Part shown: positions 32,675 through 40,680 of the stretch, one piece after another
Layout of the letters: every line of letters starts with the position of its first letter
Position numbering within the stretch: position 1 is the first letter of the stretch
Assembly: GCF_024171525.1 (NCBI RefSeq)
Contig: NZ_JALJZY010000020.1
Coordinates: 1-41,544 of the forward strand
DNA from: Neisseriaceae bacterium HSC-16F19
GTDB lineage: Bacteria > Pseudomonadota > Gammaproteobacteria > Burkholderiales > Neisseriaceae
DNA: 41,544 nucleotides
Reading direction: 5' to 3'
Program-made: the position numbers and the translations under genes
The notes under the pieces: generated by a model
Database searches by the model: none
What the model saw: only the letters and a program-made list of their open reading frames with translations
Told to the model about the DNA's origin: nothing

Positions 32675-32841
32675 CCTTAACGCACCTTGCTGCCAAACCT
32701 GCACAGCGGTTTAAGCTTGGACATACTGCTGCAAGGTTGCTGCAATACGCCCTATACCCTATGCCGCACCCGCGCTTTGTGGTAAAGTGCGGCTTTAATC
32801 ACACAGGTGGGTTACGCCTTTACCGGAAACCGGACACAAGT

Positions 32842-32861
32842 ACCGCACAAGCGGTCTTTTT
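32842..32861 (+). terminator. Terminator-like hairpin in the hisZ leader
   Basis: ACCGC-ACAA-GCGGT followed by CTTTTT lies about 90 bases before hisZ. Two short hairpins precede it (GGTG...CGCC near 32805 and CCGG-AAA-CCGG near 32823). It may end a small RNA or attenuate hisZ. The 32625-32950 gap otherwise holds only the uptake-sequence pair. Confidence 0.5.
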
Positions 32862-32950
32862 CATGTGTAGCGCATATATTGCATGCCGTTTTCCGGGCCG
32901 TACCCGCCTTTTTTGCGCCTGTTGCGCAGACATTTTTCGGGTGAATCATT

Positions 32951-34102
32951 ATGCAGTCTTGGCAGCTGCCTGAATACATTGCCGATATTTTGCCTTCTTC
33001 CGCGCGCCAGCTGGAAACCGCCAAGGAACAGCTGCTGGCGCTGTTTCGCGTGCACGGTTACGAATTGGTGCAGCCGCCGCTGGTTGAATACAGCGATGCC
33101 TTGCTGACCCAGGTGGACGAAGGCCTGTCCTTAAAAACCATACGCGTGGTGGACCAAATCAGCGGCCGCCAGTTGGGCCTGCGTGCCGACATCACGCCGC
33201 AGGTAGCGCGCATCGATGCCCATCTGCTCTCGGCCAATAACGGCATCAACCGCCTGTGCTATGCCGGTACCGTGCTGCATGCGCGTCCGGACGGGGCGTT
33301 GAGCACCCGCGAACCCTTCCAAATCGGCGCCGAACTCTATGGCTATGACGGTGTGGAAGCGGACATCGAACTCATCGGCCTGATGCTGGCCAGCCTCACC
33401 CGCGTCAATGTGCAGCGCCCGCTGCTGGCCTTGGGCCATATCGGCGTGTTCTATGCGCTGAGCCACGCCGCCGGGCTGGATACCGCACAAGCGCGCGAAT
33501 TGCTGGGCTTGTTGCAGGACAAAGACAGCGCCGCGCTGCGCCGTTGGCTGGCCGCCCAATCGCTGGATGCCGAGTATGCGCGTGCTTTTGCACTGTTGCC
33601 GGATTTGTACGGCGGCCGCGAAATCATAGCTGCCATGCAGGCATTGCCCGCTTTGCCGAAAATCGACAAGGCGCGCGAAACCCTCACCGCCGTGTGCGCG
33701 GCCTTCCCGCAGGCCGACATCCATATTGATCTGGCCGATTTGCGTGTGGATTCCTACCACACCGGCCTGTTGTTTGCCGCCTACCACGGCGACTGGCCCG
33801 ATGCGGTGGCACGCGGCGGCCGTTACAACGGTTTGGGCCGCCATTTCGGCCGCGCCCGTCCGGCCACCGGTTTCAGTTTTGACTTGCGCGATGTGGTGTC
33901 GCATCTGCCAGCCGCCGCCAGCCGCCGCGGCATCCAGGTATCCCTGGCCGATGCCGCAGCGGCGCGCGCCGAAATCGAGCGCCTGCGCGCGTTGGGAGAG
34001 TGCGTGGTGGTGGATTTTCACAATGGCAGCGAAGCCCTGCCGCATTGCGACCGCCGTCTGGTCAAACAGGACAGCGGTACTTGGTTGCTGAAGCCCCTGT
34101 AA
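32951..34102 (+). CDS. hisZ: ATP phosphoribosyltransferase regulatory subunit HisZ
   Basis: This 383-residue protein is a catalytically dead histidyl-tRNA-synthetase paralogue that pairs with the short form of HisG for the first step of histidine synthesis. Landmarks include WQLPEYIADILPSSARQLE, LGLRADITPQVARI (class II motif 2 region), PFQIGAELYG and DSYHTGLLFAAY, with RGGRYNGLGRHFG near residue 295. The tRNA-binding anticodon domain of HisRS is missing, as expected. A short leader with a terminator-like hairpin precedes it. purA follows 297 bases downstream on the same strand, as in other Neisseriaceae, but a miniature element separates them here. Confidence 0.95.
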   Translation: MQSWQLPEYIADILPSSARQLETAKEQLLALFRVHGYELVQPPLVEYSDALLTQVDEGLSLKTIRVVDQISGRQLGLRADITPQVARIDAHLLSANNGINRLCYAGTVLHARPDGALSTREPFQIGAELYGYDGVEADIELIGLMLASLTRVNVQRPLLALGHIGVFYALSHAAGLDTAQARELLGLLQDKDSAALRRWLAAQSLDAEYARAFALLPDLYGGREIIAAMQALPALPKIDKARETLTAVCAAFPQADIHIDLADLRVDSYHTGLLFAAYHGDWPDAVARGGRYNGLGRHFGRARPATGFSFDLRDVVSHLPAAASRRGIQVSLADAAAARAEIERLRALGECVVVDFHNGSEALPHCDRRLVKQDSGTWLLKPL

Positions 34103-34137
34103 GTTTTATTCAGGCTATCCATATGTTCAGGCAGCCC

Positions 34138-34301
34138 TAGGGCGCACTGACAATTCGGACGCGTAGCTGATTTTTTAGGCAAAAGCGTCCGATTCAAGGC
34201 GAAAAGCGCAGCAAGGTTGGACACCTTGCGAGCATTTTCAACGCAGAAGCGGGCGATTTTTGACAAAAAAGCAGCCGTGAACGAATTGTCAGTGCGCCCT
34301 A
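34138..34301. mobile_element. Miniature inverted-repeat element with perfect 20-bp ends (164 bp)
   Basis: TAGGGCGCACTGACAATTCG at 34138-34157 is repeated exactly, inverted, at 34282-34301. The similarity continues imperfectly inwards. The outermost TA on both sides may be a target duplication. There is no ORF. Internal parts hold an AAGGTTGGACACCTT hairpin. It is unrelated to the Correia-like copies and lies between hisZ and purA. Confidence 0.75.
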
Positions 34302-34310
34302 ACGCTTCAT

Positions 34311-34330
34311 GTCGGATACAAGTATCCGAC
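34311..34330. repeat. Hairpin repeat GTCGGATAC-AA-GTATCCGAC
   Basis: A perfect 9-bp stem. Read on the minus strand, the flank TAGGTCGG...CCGACAT matches the repeat at 10442-10459 while the stem tip differs. Confidence 0.6.
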
Positions 34331-34399
34331 CTACGTAGTTGTAACAGGCTGCCTGAAAAACGGAATACATGATTTTTGATTACACATAAAGGTATTGCA

Positions 34400-35698
34400 A
34401 TGGCACAAAACGTAGTCGTCATCGGCGCCCAATGGGGTGACGAAGGCAAAGGCAAAATCGTCGACTGGCTGGCAGAAGAAACCAGCGGTGTGGTGCGCTT
34501 CCAAGGCGGCCACAATGCCGGACACACCCTGGTGGTGGGCGGCAAAAAAACCGTGCTGCGTCTGATTCCCAGCGGCATTCTGCACCCCAAGCTGAACTGT
34601 TATATCGGCTCCGGCGTGGTGGTGTCCCCCGACGCCTTGCTGGGTGAAATCGACGAACTCAATGCCGCCGGTGTGCCCGATGTGGAAGGCCGTTTGAAAA
34701 TCGCCCCCACCGCCACCCTGATTCTGCCTTACCATATTGCCCTCGACCAAGCGCGCGAAGCCTCGCGCGGTGCCGGCAAAATCGGCACCACCGGCCGCGG
34801 CATCGGCCCGGCCTATGAAGACAAAGTGGCCCGCCGCGCCATCCGCGTCGGCGATTTGGCGCGCTTGGACGAGATTGAGGCCACCCTCAAGGCCAATATC
34901 GATTTGTATAACGTGCAGCTGCAACACCTGCATCAGGCCGAGCCGGTGCGTTTGGAAGACGTGATGGCGCAGCTGGAACGCGTGAAAGGCCGCATCCTGC
35001 CCATGGTGGCCGACGTATCGCGCCTGTTACACGACACCTGCCAACGCGGCGAGCGCCTGCTGTTTGAAGGTGCGCAAGGCACGCTGTTGGACATTGATTA
35101 CGGCACTTATCCCTTTGTGACTTCTTCCAACTGCTTGGCCGGTGCCGCCTCCGCCGGTGCCGGCGTGGCGCCGCAACAGCTGGGCTATGTGCTGGGCATC
35201 GTCAAAGCCTATACCACCCGCGTCGGTTCCGGCCCGTTCCCGACCGAGTTGTTCGACGACATCGGCGCCGGTCTGGCGCAACGCGGTAACGAATTCGGTT
35301 CCGTGACCGGTCGTGCGCGCCGTTGCGGCTGGTTTGATGCCGCCGCGCTCAAACGTTCCATCCAAATCAACGGCATCAGCGGCATGTGCATCACCAAGCT
35401 GGACGTGATGGACGGCATCGAAGAAATCAAAGTATGTGTCGGCTACCGCCTGCCCGACGGCAGCACCACCGACATCCTGCCCTTTGGCGGTGCCGCCGTG
35501 GCCGCCTGCGAGCCGGTTTACGAAACCCTGCCCGGCTGGAGCGAATCCACTGTGGGCGTGAAAAACTTTGCCGACCTGCCCGCCCATGCCCAAGCCTATC
35601 TGCGCCGCATCGAAGAATTGTGCGGTGCGCCGGTAGCGCTGGTGTCCACCGGTCCCGACCGGGAAGAGACCATTGTGCGGCAACATCCGTTTGCCTGA
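34400..35698 (+). CDS. purA: Adenylosuccinate synthetase
   Basis: This 432-residue cytoplasmic enzyme joins IMP and aspartate with GTP on the way to AMP. The N-terminal loop GAQWGDEGKGK at residues 9-19 holds the catalytic Asp and the P-loop-like segment. FQGGHNAGHTLVV, GTTGRGIGPAYEDKVAR, EGAQGTLLDIDYGTYPFVTSSN and the GTP-binding end STGPDREET follow. ATG 34400 follows AAAGG. An in-frame upstream start at 34376 is not needed. A DUS-pair terminator closes the gene. Confidence 0.98.
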   Translation: MAQNVVVIGAQWGDEGKGKIVDWLAEETSGVVRFQGGHNAGHTLVVGGKKTVLRLIPSGILHPKLNCYIGSGVVVSPDALLGEIDELNAAGVPDVEGRLKIAPTATLILPYHIALDQAREASRGAGKIGTTGRGIGPAYEDKVARRAIRVGDLARLDEIEATLKANIDLYNVQLQHLHQAEPVRLEDVMAQLERVKGRILPMVADVSRLLHDTCQRGERLLFEGAQGTLLDIDYGTYPFVTSSNCLAGAASAGAGVAPQQLGYVLGIVKAYTTRVGSGPFPTELFDDIGAGLAQRGNEFGSVTGRARRCGWFDAAALKRSIQINGISGMCITKLDVMDGIEEIKVCVGYRLPDGSTTDILPFGGAAVAACEPVYETLPGWSESTVGVKNFADLPAHAQAYLRRIEELCGAPVALVSTGPDREETIVRQHPFA

Positions 35699-35711
35699 TT
35701 TCTGATGACAC

Positions 35712-35746
35712 AAAAGGCTGCCTGAATGGGTTTCAGGCAGCCTTTT
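35712..35746. terminator. Uptake-sequence terminator between purA and ttcA
   Basis: AAAAGGCTGCCTGAA at 35712-35726 pairs with 35732-35746, with A- and T-ends suiting both convergent genes. Confidence 0.88.
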
Positions 35747-35768
35747 ATTCTTTAAGGGTGATAATTGC

Positions 35769-36698
35769 TTATGTCTCACTACGCACACGGTTGTCCAAAA
35801 TATTGAATACCGGCCGCGCGGCGGGGGCATCGTCCTCTTCCGGCGGCAGCGGGTCGCTGAAGGTTTCGCGGTCAAAGCCGATATCGCCGCCGTGCGGCAA
35901 ATCCTGACCGCGGCTCAATCCGGCAAAATCAAACAGCGCGGTATCGGCCAGGTGCGAGGGTACTACGTTTTGCAGCGAGGAAAACAGGGTTTCCAGGCGG
36001 CCGGGATAGTGTTTGTCCCATTGTTTGAGCATGTCGCCGATGACCTGGCGTTGCAGATTCGGCTGCGAGCCGCACAGATTGCAGGGAATGATGGGGAATT
36101 GTTTTACCTCGGCATAGCGGATGAGGTCTTTTTCCTTCACATAGGCCAAGGGGCGGATAACCATGTGTTCGCCGTTGTCGGACAAAAGCTTGGGCGGCAT
36201 GGCCTTAAGTTTGCCGCCGTAAAACATGTTTAAAAACAGGGTGGCGAGAATGTCGTCGCGATGGTGTCCGAGGGCGATTTTGGTGCAGCCGGTCTCCTTG
36301 GCCACGCGGTAAAGCACGCCGCGGCGCAAACGGCTGCACAGGCTGCAAGTGGTTTTGCCCTCTTCCAGCACGCGTTTGACCACGCTGTAGGTGTCTTCTT
36401 CGATGATTTTAAACGGCACGCCGATGCTGCTCAGGTATTCGGGCAGCACATGCTCGGGAAAGCCGGGCTGTTTTTGGTCGAGGTTGACGGCGAGAATATC
36501 GAAATCAATCGGCGCCGAAGCCTGCAAGCCGCGCAAAATATCCAGCAAGGCATAACTGTCTTTGCCGCCGGACAAACACACCATCACCTTGTCGCCCGGC
36601 GCTATCATCTGAAAATCGTTGATGGCCGCGCCCACCAGATGGCGCAGGCGTTTGCTGAGTTTGTTGTTTTCGTGTTGCGGTTTGGGGGTGTGCGACAT
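35769..36698 (-). CDS. ttcA: tRNA 2-thiocytidine synthetase TtcA
   Basis: This 309-residue enzyme thiolates cytidine 32 of certain tRNAs using ATP and an iron-sulfur cluster. The PP-loop is SGGKDS at residues 43-48. The cluster cysteines are Cys118 and Cys121 (TTCSLCSRLRRG) and probably Cys206 or Cys209 (IIPCNLCGSQPN). The conserved GHHRDDILATLFLNMFYGGKLKAMPPKL block is intact. A C-terminal acidic and Pro-rich tail (LPPEEDDAPAARP) exceeds the E. coli protein only slightly. It is divergent from the sotB-like gene. Confidence 0.96.
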   Translation of the reverse strand: MSHTPKPQHENNKLSKRLRHLVGAAINDFQMIAPGDKVMVCLSGGKDSYALLDILRGLQASAPIDFDILAVNLDQKQPGFPEHVLPEYLSSIGVPFKIIEEDTYSVVKRVLEEGKTTCSLCSRLRRGVLYRVAKETGCTKIALGHHRDDILATLFLNMFYGGKLKAMPPKLLSDNGEHMVIRPLAYVKEKDLIRYAEVKQFPIIPCNLCGSQPNLQRQVIGDMLKQWDKHYPGRLETLFSSLQNVVPSHLADTALFDFAGLSRGQDLPHGGDIGFDRETFSDPLPPEEDDAPAARPVFNILDNRVRSET

Positions 36699-36827
36699 GG
36701 CGGCAATGTAGGCAAAAGCGCGTATTGTACCCGATTTGCCCCGCGCTTTCAGACCCAGGCACGACTTTATGCTATGCTGTCGCCCATTTCAGGCAGCCTG
36801 TAGCCTCCATCATCCCCAGCACCACCC

Positions 36828-38024
36828 ATGACTTCCGCCCCCGTTTCATCCCACAACAGCTGGCTCAGTGTGGCCGCCTTGGCGTTTGCCGCCTTTATCG
36901 TCAATACCACCGAATTCATTCCCATTGCCCTCTTGAGCGACATTGGCGCGAGTTTCGGTAAAAACAGCACCGAAACCGGCATCATGATTACCGTGTATGC
37001 TTGGGTAGTGGCCTTGTGCTCCCTGCCGCTGATGCTGCTCACCCGCCGCATGGAGCGCCGCAGCCTGCTGCTGTGGCTGTTTGCCATTTTTATCTTGGGG
37101 CATATCGTGTCGGTACTGGCCTGGCGTTTTGAAGTACTGCTCATCAGCCGCACCGCCGTGGCACTGACCCATGCCGTATTCTGGTCGATTACCGCTTCGC
37201 TGGCGGTGCGGGTCGCGCCCGCAGGCAAGGGCAACCAGGCTTTGGGCTGGCTGGGCACCGGCACGGTGCTGGCCATGGTGCTGGGCATTCCTTTGGGGCG
37301 TATTGTCGGCAATGCCTACGGCTGGCGGCTGACCTTGCTCCTGATTGCCGTACTGGCCGCCGTCACCGCCTGGGTGCTGGCCAAGCGTCTGCCCCTGCTG
37401 CCCAGCCTCAACAGCGGCTCGCTCGGCAGCGTGCCGGTTCTGCTCAAGCGCAAAAGCCTGCTGATTCTGTATGCCTTTGTCACCCTGATGGTGACCGCCC
37501 ATTTTACTGCCTACAGCTATATCGAACCCTTTGCCCGCGACGTCGGCGGCCTGGATCCGGTCCACATCACCGCCCTGTTGCTCAGCTACGGCGTGGCCGG
37601 ATTTTTGGGCTCCTACGTATTCGGCCGTTGGTTTGCCCGCCACAGCCGCCTCTTGTTTGTACTGTTTTCCGCCTTGCTGCCCGCCATTTTGTTCTTGCTG
37701 TTGCCGCTGGCCGGGCAAATACATGCCTTCGGTCTTTTGTGCCTGGTATGGGGCATGACCATTATGGCGGTCAGTCTGGCGGCGCAATCGCGGGTACTGC
37801 ACTTGGCCGATGACGCCACCGATGTGGCTACCGCCATGTATTCCTCACTCTACAATGTCGGCATCGGCGGCGGCGCCCTGCTCGGCCATCATGCCGCCGG
37901 CTGGTTCGGCTTGGGCCATATCGGTGTGGTCGGCGGTGTGTTGTCGCTGCTGGCACTGGCTTTGGCGCTGTGGTTGGTGTGGCAGCGCGATTTTGCCGCG
38001 GCCAGGACATCATCGGCTGCCTGA
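36828..38024 (+). CDS. sotB: Sugar efflux MFS transporter (SotB/YdeA-like)
   Basis: This is a 398-residue inner-membrane protein with twelve predicted helices. The N-terminal LAFAAFIVNTTEFIPIALLSDI and the loop RRMERRSLLL fit the drug:H+ antiporter-1 type family. The later FWSITASLAVRVAPAGKGNQALGWLGTGT and GIPLGRIVGNAYGWRL segments are typical of SotB (YdeA), which exports arabinose and IPTG-like sugars. Actual substrates here are unknown. The last codons (SSAA plus stop) come from an uptake sequence, and a strong hairpin follows directly. Confidence 0.88.
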   Translation: MTSAPVSSHNSWLSVAALAFAAFIVNTTEFIPIALLSDIGASFGKNSTETGIMITVYAWVVALCSLPLMLLTRRMERRSLLLWLFAIFILGHIVSVLAWRFEVLLISRTAVALTHAVFWSITASLAVRVAPAGKGNQALGWLGTGTVLAMVLGIPLGRIVGNAYGWRLTLLLIAVLAAVTAWVLAKRLPLLPSLNSGSLGSVPVLLKRKSLLILYAFVTLMVTAHFTAYSYIEPFARDVGGLDPVHITALLLSYGVAGFLGSYVFGRWFARHSRLLFVLFSALLPAILFLLLPLAGQIHAFGLLCLVWGMTIMAVSLAAQSRVLHLADDATDVATAMYSSLYNVGIGGGALLGHHAAGWFGLGHIGVVGGVLSLLALALALWLVWQRDFAAARTSSAA

Positions 38025-38026
38025 AA

Positions 38027-38059
38027 GCAAACAGGACGGGCATTTCCCGTCCTGTTTGC
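38027..38059 (+). terminator. Terminator of the sotB-like gene
   Basis: GCAAACAGGACGGG pairs perfectly with CCCGTCCTGTTTGC (14 bp) around a 5-base loop. Confidence 0.82.
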
Positions 38060-38074
38060 TTATTGCCATGACGC

Positions 38075-38812
38075 TTACAAGCCCAGCATCCAGTCGTTGT
38101 CCTCATTGCTCGGCACACACAAACCACTGCCGCATTGCTCGTAATGGTCAAAAATCAAACGCTCGATTTCATCAATATCGTCGGAAATCTGAATCAAATC
38201 CATATCATGCGGGCTGATATAGCCCTCACCCAACAATTGTTCACGCAACCAGTCCACCATGCCCTGCCAGAAGCTGCGACCCACCAGAATAATCGGCCGA
38301 TTAGGGGTTTTGCCGGTTTGTACCAGGGTCAGGCTTTCAAACAACTCGTCCAGCGTACCCAAGCCGCCCGGCATCACCACATAGGCAATGGCGTGTTTGA
38401 CAAACATCACCTTGCGCGGAAAAAAGTGATTGAACTTCACCGACAAATCCTGGTAATCATTCGGCTTTTGCTCATGCGGCAGCACAATATTCAGTCCCAC
38501 GGCCGGGCTTTTACCGTAAAACGCGCCTTTATTGGCCGCTTCCATAATACCCGGCCCGCCGCCGGAAATCACCGAAAAACCGGCATCCGACAAACGCCGT
38601 GCCAATTGCTCGCACAGCGCATACATGGGATGGTCTGCCGGCGTGCGCGCACTGCCGTAAATACTTACCGCCGGCTGTATCGCCCGCAATTCCGCCCCCG
38701 CTTCCACAAACTCCGACATGATGCGCAGCAAGTGGTAAGACTCGCGCGAACGGACATTGAGCAGGGTTTCATCGGTCAACATGGGGGTGGGCAGTTTGGT
38801 ATAAAGCGACAT
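38075..38812 (-). CDS. LOG family protein (TIGR00730-like nucleotide phosphoribohydrolase)
   Basis: This is a 245-residue Rossmann-fold protein. The family motif PGGLGTLDE is present, with SIYGSART near residue 50 and SGGGPGIMEAANKGA. LOG proteins cleave nucleoside monophosphates, including cytokinin precursors, to a base and ribose phosphate. The bacterial role is often in nucleotide salvage or is unknown. Start 38812 (MSLYTKLPTP) is preferred because AGAGG lies 7 bases upstream; a TTG two codons earlier is possible. A short C-terminal extension (DHYEQCGSGLCVPSNEDNDW) carries two Cys. Confidence 0.9.
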   Translation of the reverse strand: MSLYTKLPTPMLTDETLLNVRSRESYHLLRIMSEFVEAGAELRAIQPAVSIYGSARTPADHPMYALCEQLARRLSDAGFSVISGGGPGIMEAANKGAFYGKSPAVGLNIVLPHEQKPNDYQDLSVKFNHFFPRKVMFVKHAIAYVVMPGGLGTLDELFESLTLVQTGKTPNRPIILVGRSFWQGMVDWLREQLLGEGYISPHDMDLIQISDDIDEIERLIFDHYEQCGSGLCVPSNEDNDWMLGL

Positions 38813-38927
38813 GGGCAACCTCTGTTAGTAGCACGGATGCAGACCCGATACATCTTACAATATCTGCCCGCTGACGTCATGCTCCGGATCTATGGGCATT
38901 ACAGAACACAATACGCCCAACAAAAAA

Positions 38928-38953
38928 CCAGCCGTAAAAACGGCTGGCTTTTT
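38928..38953. terminator. Terminator of the former tRNA-Pro gene
   Basis: CCAGCCGT at 38928-38935 pairs with ACGGCTGG at 38940-38947. It has A-runs to the left and T-runs to the right. It lies just past the 3' end of the tRNA-Pro remnant on the minus strand. Confidence 0.85.
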
Positions 38954-38963
38954 AAAAATTTAA

Positions 38964-39012
38964 TGGTCGGAGTGAAAGGATTCGAACCTTCGACCCCTTG
39001 CACCCCATGCAG
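38964..39012 (-). other. Prophage attachment site: 3' fragment of tRNA-Pro(GGG)
   Basis: On the minus strand the last ~48 bases match tRNA-Pro(GGG): anticodon loop ATGGGGT, 3' anticodon stem GCAAG, T arm GAAGGTTCGAATCCTTTC, acceptor CACTCCG and encoded ACCA. The 5' half is missing. The sequence breaks at the anticodon stem into unrelated AT-rich DNA (39012 onwards), so no functional tRNA can be made. This is the usual scar at the distal end of an element integrated in a tRNA gene. Phage genes begin immediately to the right. Confidence 0.85.
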
Positions 39013-39139
39013 TCAAATTAGATTTATTTAATTTTAAATTCAATCGGTTATATCGTTTTGCGCGCATATAAAACCAGCTTAAAACAGCCTGAATCAGCAT
39101 AGGCTGCGCGTCTGTGCGGCACAAATTTGGCACAAGGCA

Positions 39140-39397
39140 TTACCCCGGCCACGCCTTAAGCAAACCCCTGTGCCGTGCCGCGCAGTCGTTGTACTGATGC
39201 ACCACGGCCAGCGCCCACGGCAGTACGGTTTTGCCGTCGGTGCCGGTTAATTCAGGCAGCTTTGGGCATGGTGCGGCCAAGTCGGCCGGCGGTTTAATCG
39301 CTGTCGGCAATGGCGGTGTTGAGCTGCTGCAAGCCGTCAGTATCAAAGCACTCATTGCGGTAAACAGGCCGTTCGACAATCTTTTGCACTTCCACAT
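39140..39397 (-). CDS. Rz1-like outer-membrane spanin lipoprotein
   Basis: This 85-residue prolipoprotein has signal RLSNGLFTAMSALILTAC with a lipobox LTAC, followed by a Pro-rich stretch (SSSTPPLPTAIKPPADLAAPCPKLPEL). That layout is classic for Rz1, which links to Rz and disrupts the outer membrane in lysis. ATG 39397 has AGAAGG six bases upstream. The gene starts within the 3' part of the Rz-like gene in another frame and extends beyond it. It is the last phage gene before the attachment site. Confidence 0.75.
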   Translation of the reverse strand: MWKCKRLSNGLFTAMSALILTACSSSTPPLPTAIKPPADLAAPCPKLPELTGTDGKTVLPWALAVVHQYNDCAARHRGLLKAWPG

Positions 39398-39632
39398 ATC
39401 GCACCTTCTCTTTCTGTTCGCTGGCCGCACGGGCAGCCTGATAGCCTGCGCTGGCCGCGTGGGCGGTTTCCGCCTGCTTGGCTGCCTGCGCCTGTAATTG
39501 CGTTTGTACGGCGGTCTTGCCGTCTGCTACGCCTGCACGGTATCGGTTCTGACCGTACAGCAGCACGGCGGCGATGAGCATACACAGCACGGCGGCGGCA
39601 ATGCCGATGCGGATGATCCAAATCTGCATCAT
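39294..39632 (-). CDS. Rz-like inner-membrane spanin
   Basis: This 112-residue protein has one N-terminal membrane segment (IIRIGIAAAVLCMLIAAVLLYG) and a long helical periplasmic region rich in Ala, Gln and Glu, fitting an i-spanin. AGGAG lies six bases before the first ATG (39632). It overlaps the endolysin stop by four bases and the Rz1-like gene by about 104 bases, the usual nested spanin arrangement. Confidence 0.75.
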   Translation of the reverse strand: MMQIWIIRIGIAAAVLCMLIAAVLLYGQNRYRAGVADGKTAVQTQLQAQAAKQAETAHAASAGYQAARAASEQKEKVRYVEVQKIVERPVYRNECFDTDGLQQLNTAIADSD

Positions 39633-40168
39633 GCCTCGCTCCTGCTGACAGCCGCACTGCCCACCGGCAGCGTGTAGCGCCCGGCAGCGGGCACGGACTT
39701 AACCGCCTGCTTGTTGGCCTTATCCCAAATGCCCGGCCACCAATAGCCGGTAACGCGGCTCTTATCAAACGCGGCAATGCTCACGCGGTTGCCTTGGTTG
39801 CCGCCCAAAACCAGCAGGCGGCCTGCTTTATCCTGCCCCACCACAAAGCCGACATGGCCGCCGCCCGTGCGGGTGAAGGTGACAATGCAGCCATAAGCAG
39901 GCTTGGTCAGCTTGGTCATGGCGGTATCGTTCCAAGCAGACGCGCGGAACCAGTTTTTTGTGACATAGCGCCCGCACACACCTAAGACATGACCGACAAA
40001 CAGGCCGCACCATGGTGTATCTGATTCTGCCCACCATGCGCGGTGCTCGTTGCTGTACTGCCCCATGTTTTTAAGCCATTGCAGAATAACCGGGTTTGAG
40101 CGCCCGTTTACCTTTTCGTGCAGGCCGATATGCTTGCGCGCCTCGGCAATCCACGGTAATTCGTTCAT
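39629..40168 (-). CDS. Phage endolysin, TIGR02594/CHAP-like peptidase
   Basis: This is a 179-residue protein. MNELPWIAEARKHIGLHE is the usual start of TIGR02594 proteins. A putative catalytic Cys lies in DTPWCGLFVGHVLGVCG and a His in GGGHVGFVVGQD, with Gly-rich LVLGGNQGNRVSI behind, as in CHAP/NlpC-type wall hydrolases. There is no signal peptide, so a holin would be needed for access to the wall. ATG 40168 follows GGGAGA. It lies downstream of the holin-like gene and directly upstream of the spanin pair. Confidence 0.85.
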   Translation of the reverse strand: MNELPWIAEARKHIGLHEKVNGRSNPVILQWLKNMGQYSNEHRAWWAESDTPWCGLFVGHVLGVCGRYVTKNWFRASAWNDTAMTKLTKPAYGCIVTFTRTGGGHVGFVVGQDKAGRLLVLGGNQGNRVSIAAFDKSRVTGYWWPGIWDKANKQAVKSVPAAGRYTLPVGSAAVSRSEA

Positions 40169-40314
40169 TTCACAATCTCCCGCAAAACGCCCGCAAAGCG
40201 GACGTGTCAAAAATATGCCAATCTGTTTACACTAATGGCGCGACCTGTCAAAAGCCGCGCCGTTTGTTTTCAGGCAGCCTGAAAATCATGTTGCCGCCGT
40301 TGGCAATATGATGC

Positions 40315-40680
40315 TCAATCCGGCGGCGGCTCTTGCTCCCTATCCACGGGCGCAGGCGCATCGGCCGTCTTACCGCCGAACTTGCCCACCCAGCCGTCCA
40401 CCAATCCGCCCGCCGCTTTGGGCGCCAGAGAGCGCACGGCATCCAGCAGGGAATCGCACACACCGCCCGTCACCAAGCCCACCGCCAGAGACAGGCGCGG
40501 CGCGGCTGACGGGGTCAGATATTCGGCCAGTGCAATTGCCGCCAGCACCGCCGTCAGAATGTCAAACAGCTTTTGCCCCAGTCGTTTGCCGGGGTTATTG
40601 ATGGCCACCCTGCCGGAAGCGATCAGGCCGCCCAAGGCCGCCAGAAAGGCAGCGTTTTCCCACAACATAAAAGCCCACAT
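40315..40680 (-). CDS. Holin-like phage membrane protein
   Basis: This is a 121-residue protein with three hydrophobic stretches (ENAAFLAALGGLIASG, LFDILTAVLAAIALAEYL, LSLAVGLVTGGVCDSLL) and a polar C-terminus rich in Pro, Glu and Asp. Its size, topology and position before the endolysin suggest a holin, but I cannot name the family. The ATG shares one base with the stop of the upstream membrane gene. The 146 bases between it and the endolysin hold an uptake sequence. Confidence 0.6.
   Translation of the reverse strand: MWAFMLWENAAFLAALGGLIASGRVAINNPGKRLGQKLFDILTAVLAAIALAEYLTPSAAPRLSLAVGLVTGGVCDSLLDAVRSLAPKAAGGLVDGWVGKFGGKTADAPAPVDREQEPPPD

Noticed and set aside
38135..39031. 298-codon plus-strand ORF across the LOG gene and tRNA-Pro remnant
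   Set aside because: It is antisense to a clear LOG-family gene and crosses the terminator and tRNA fragment; its ending is translated tRNA sequence.
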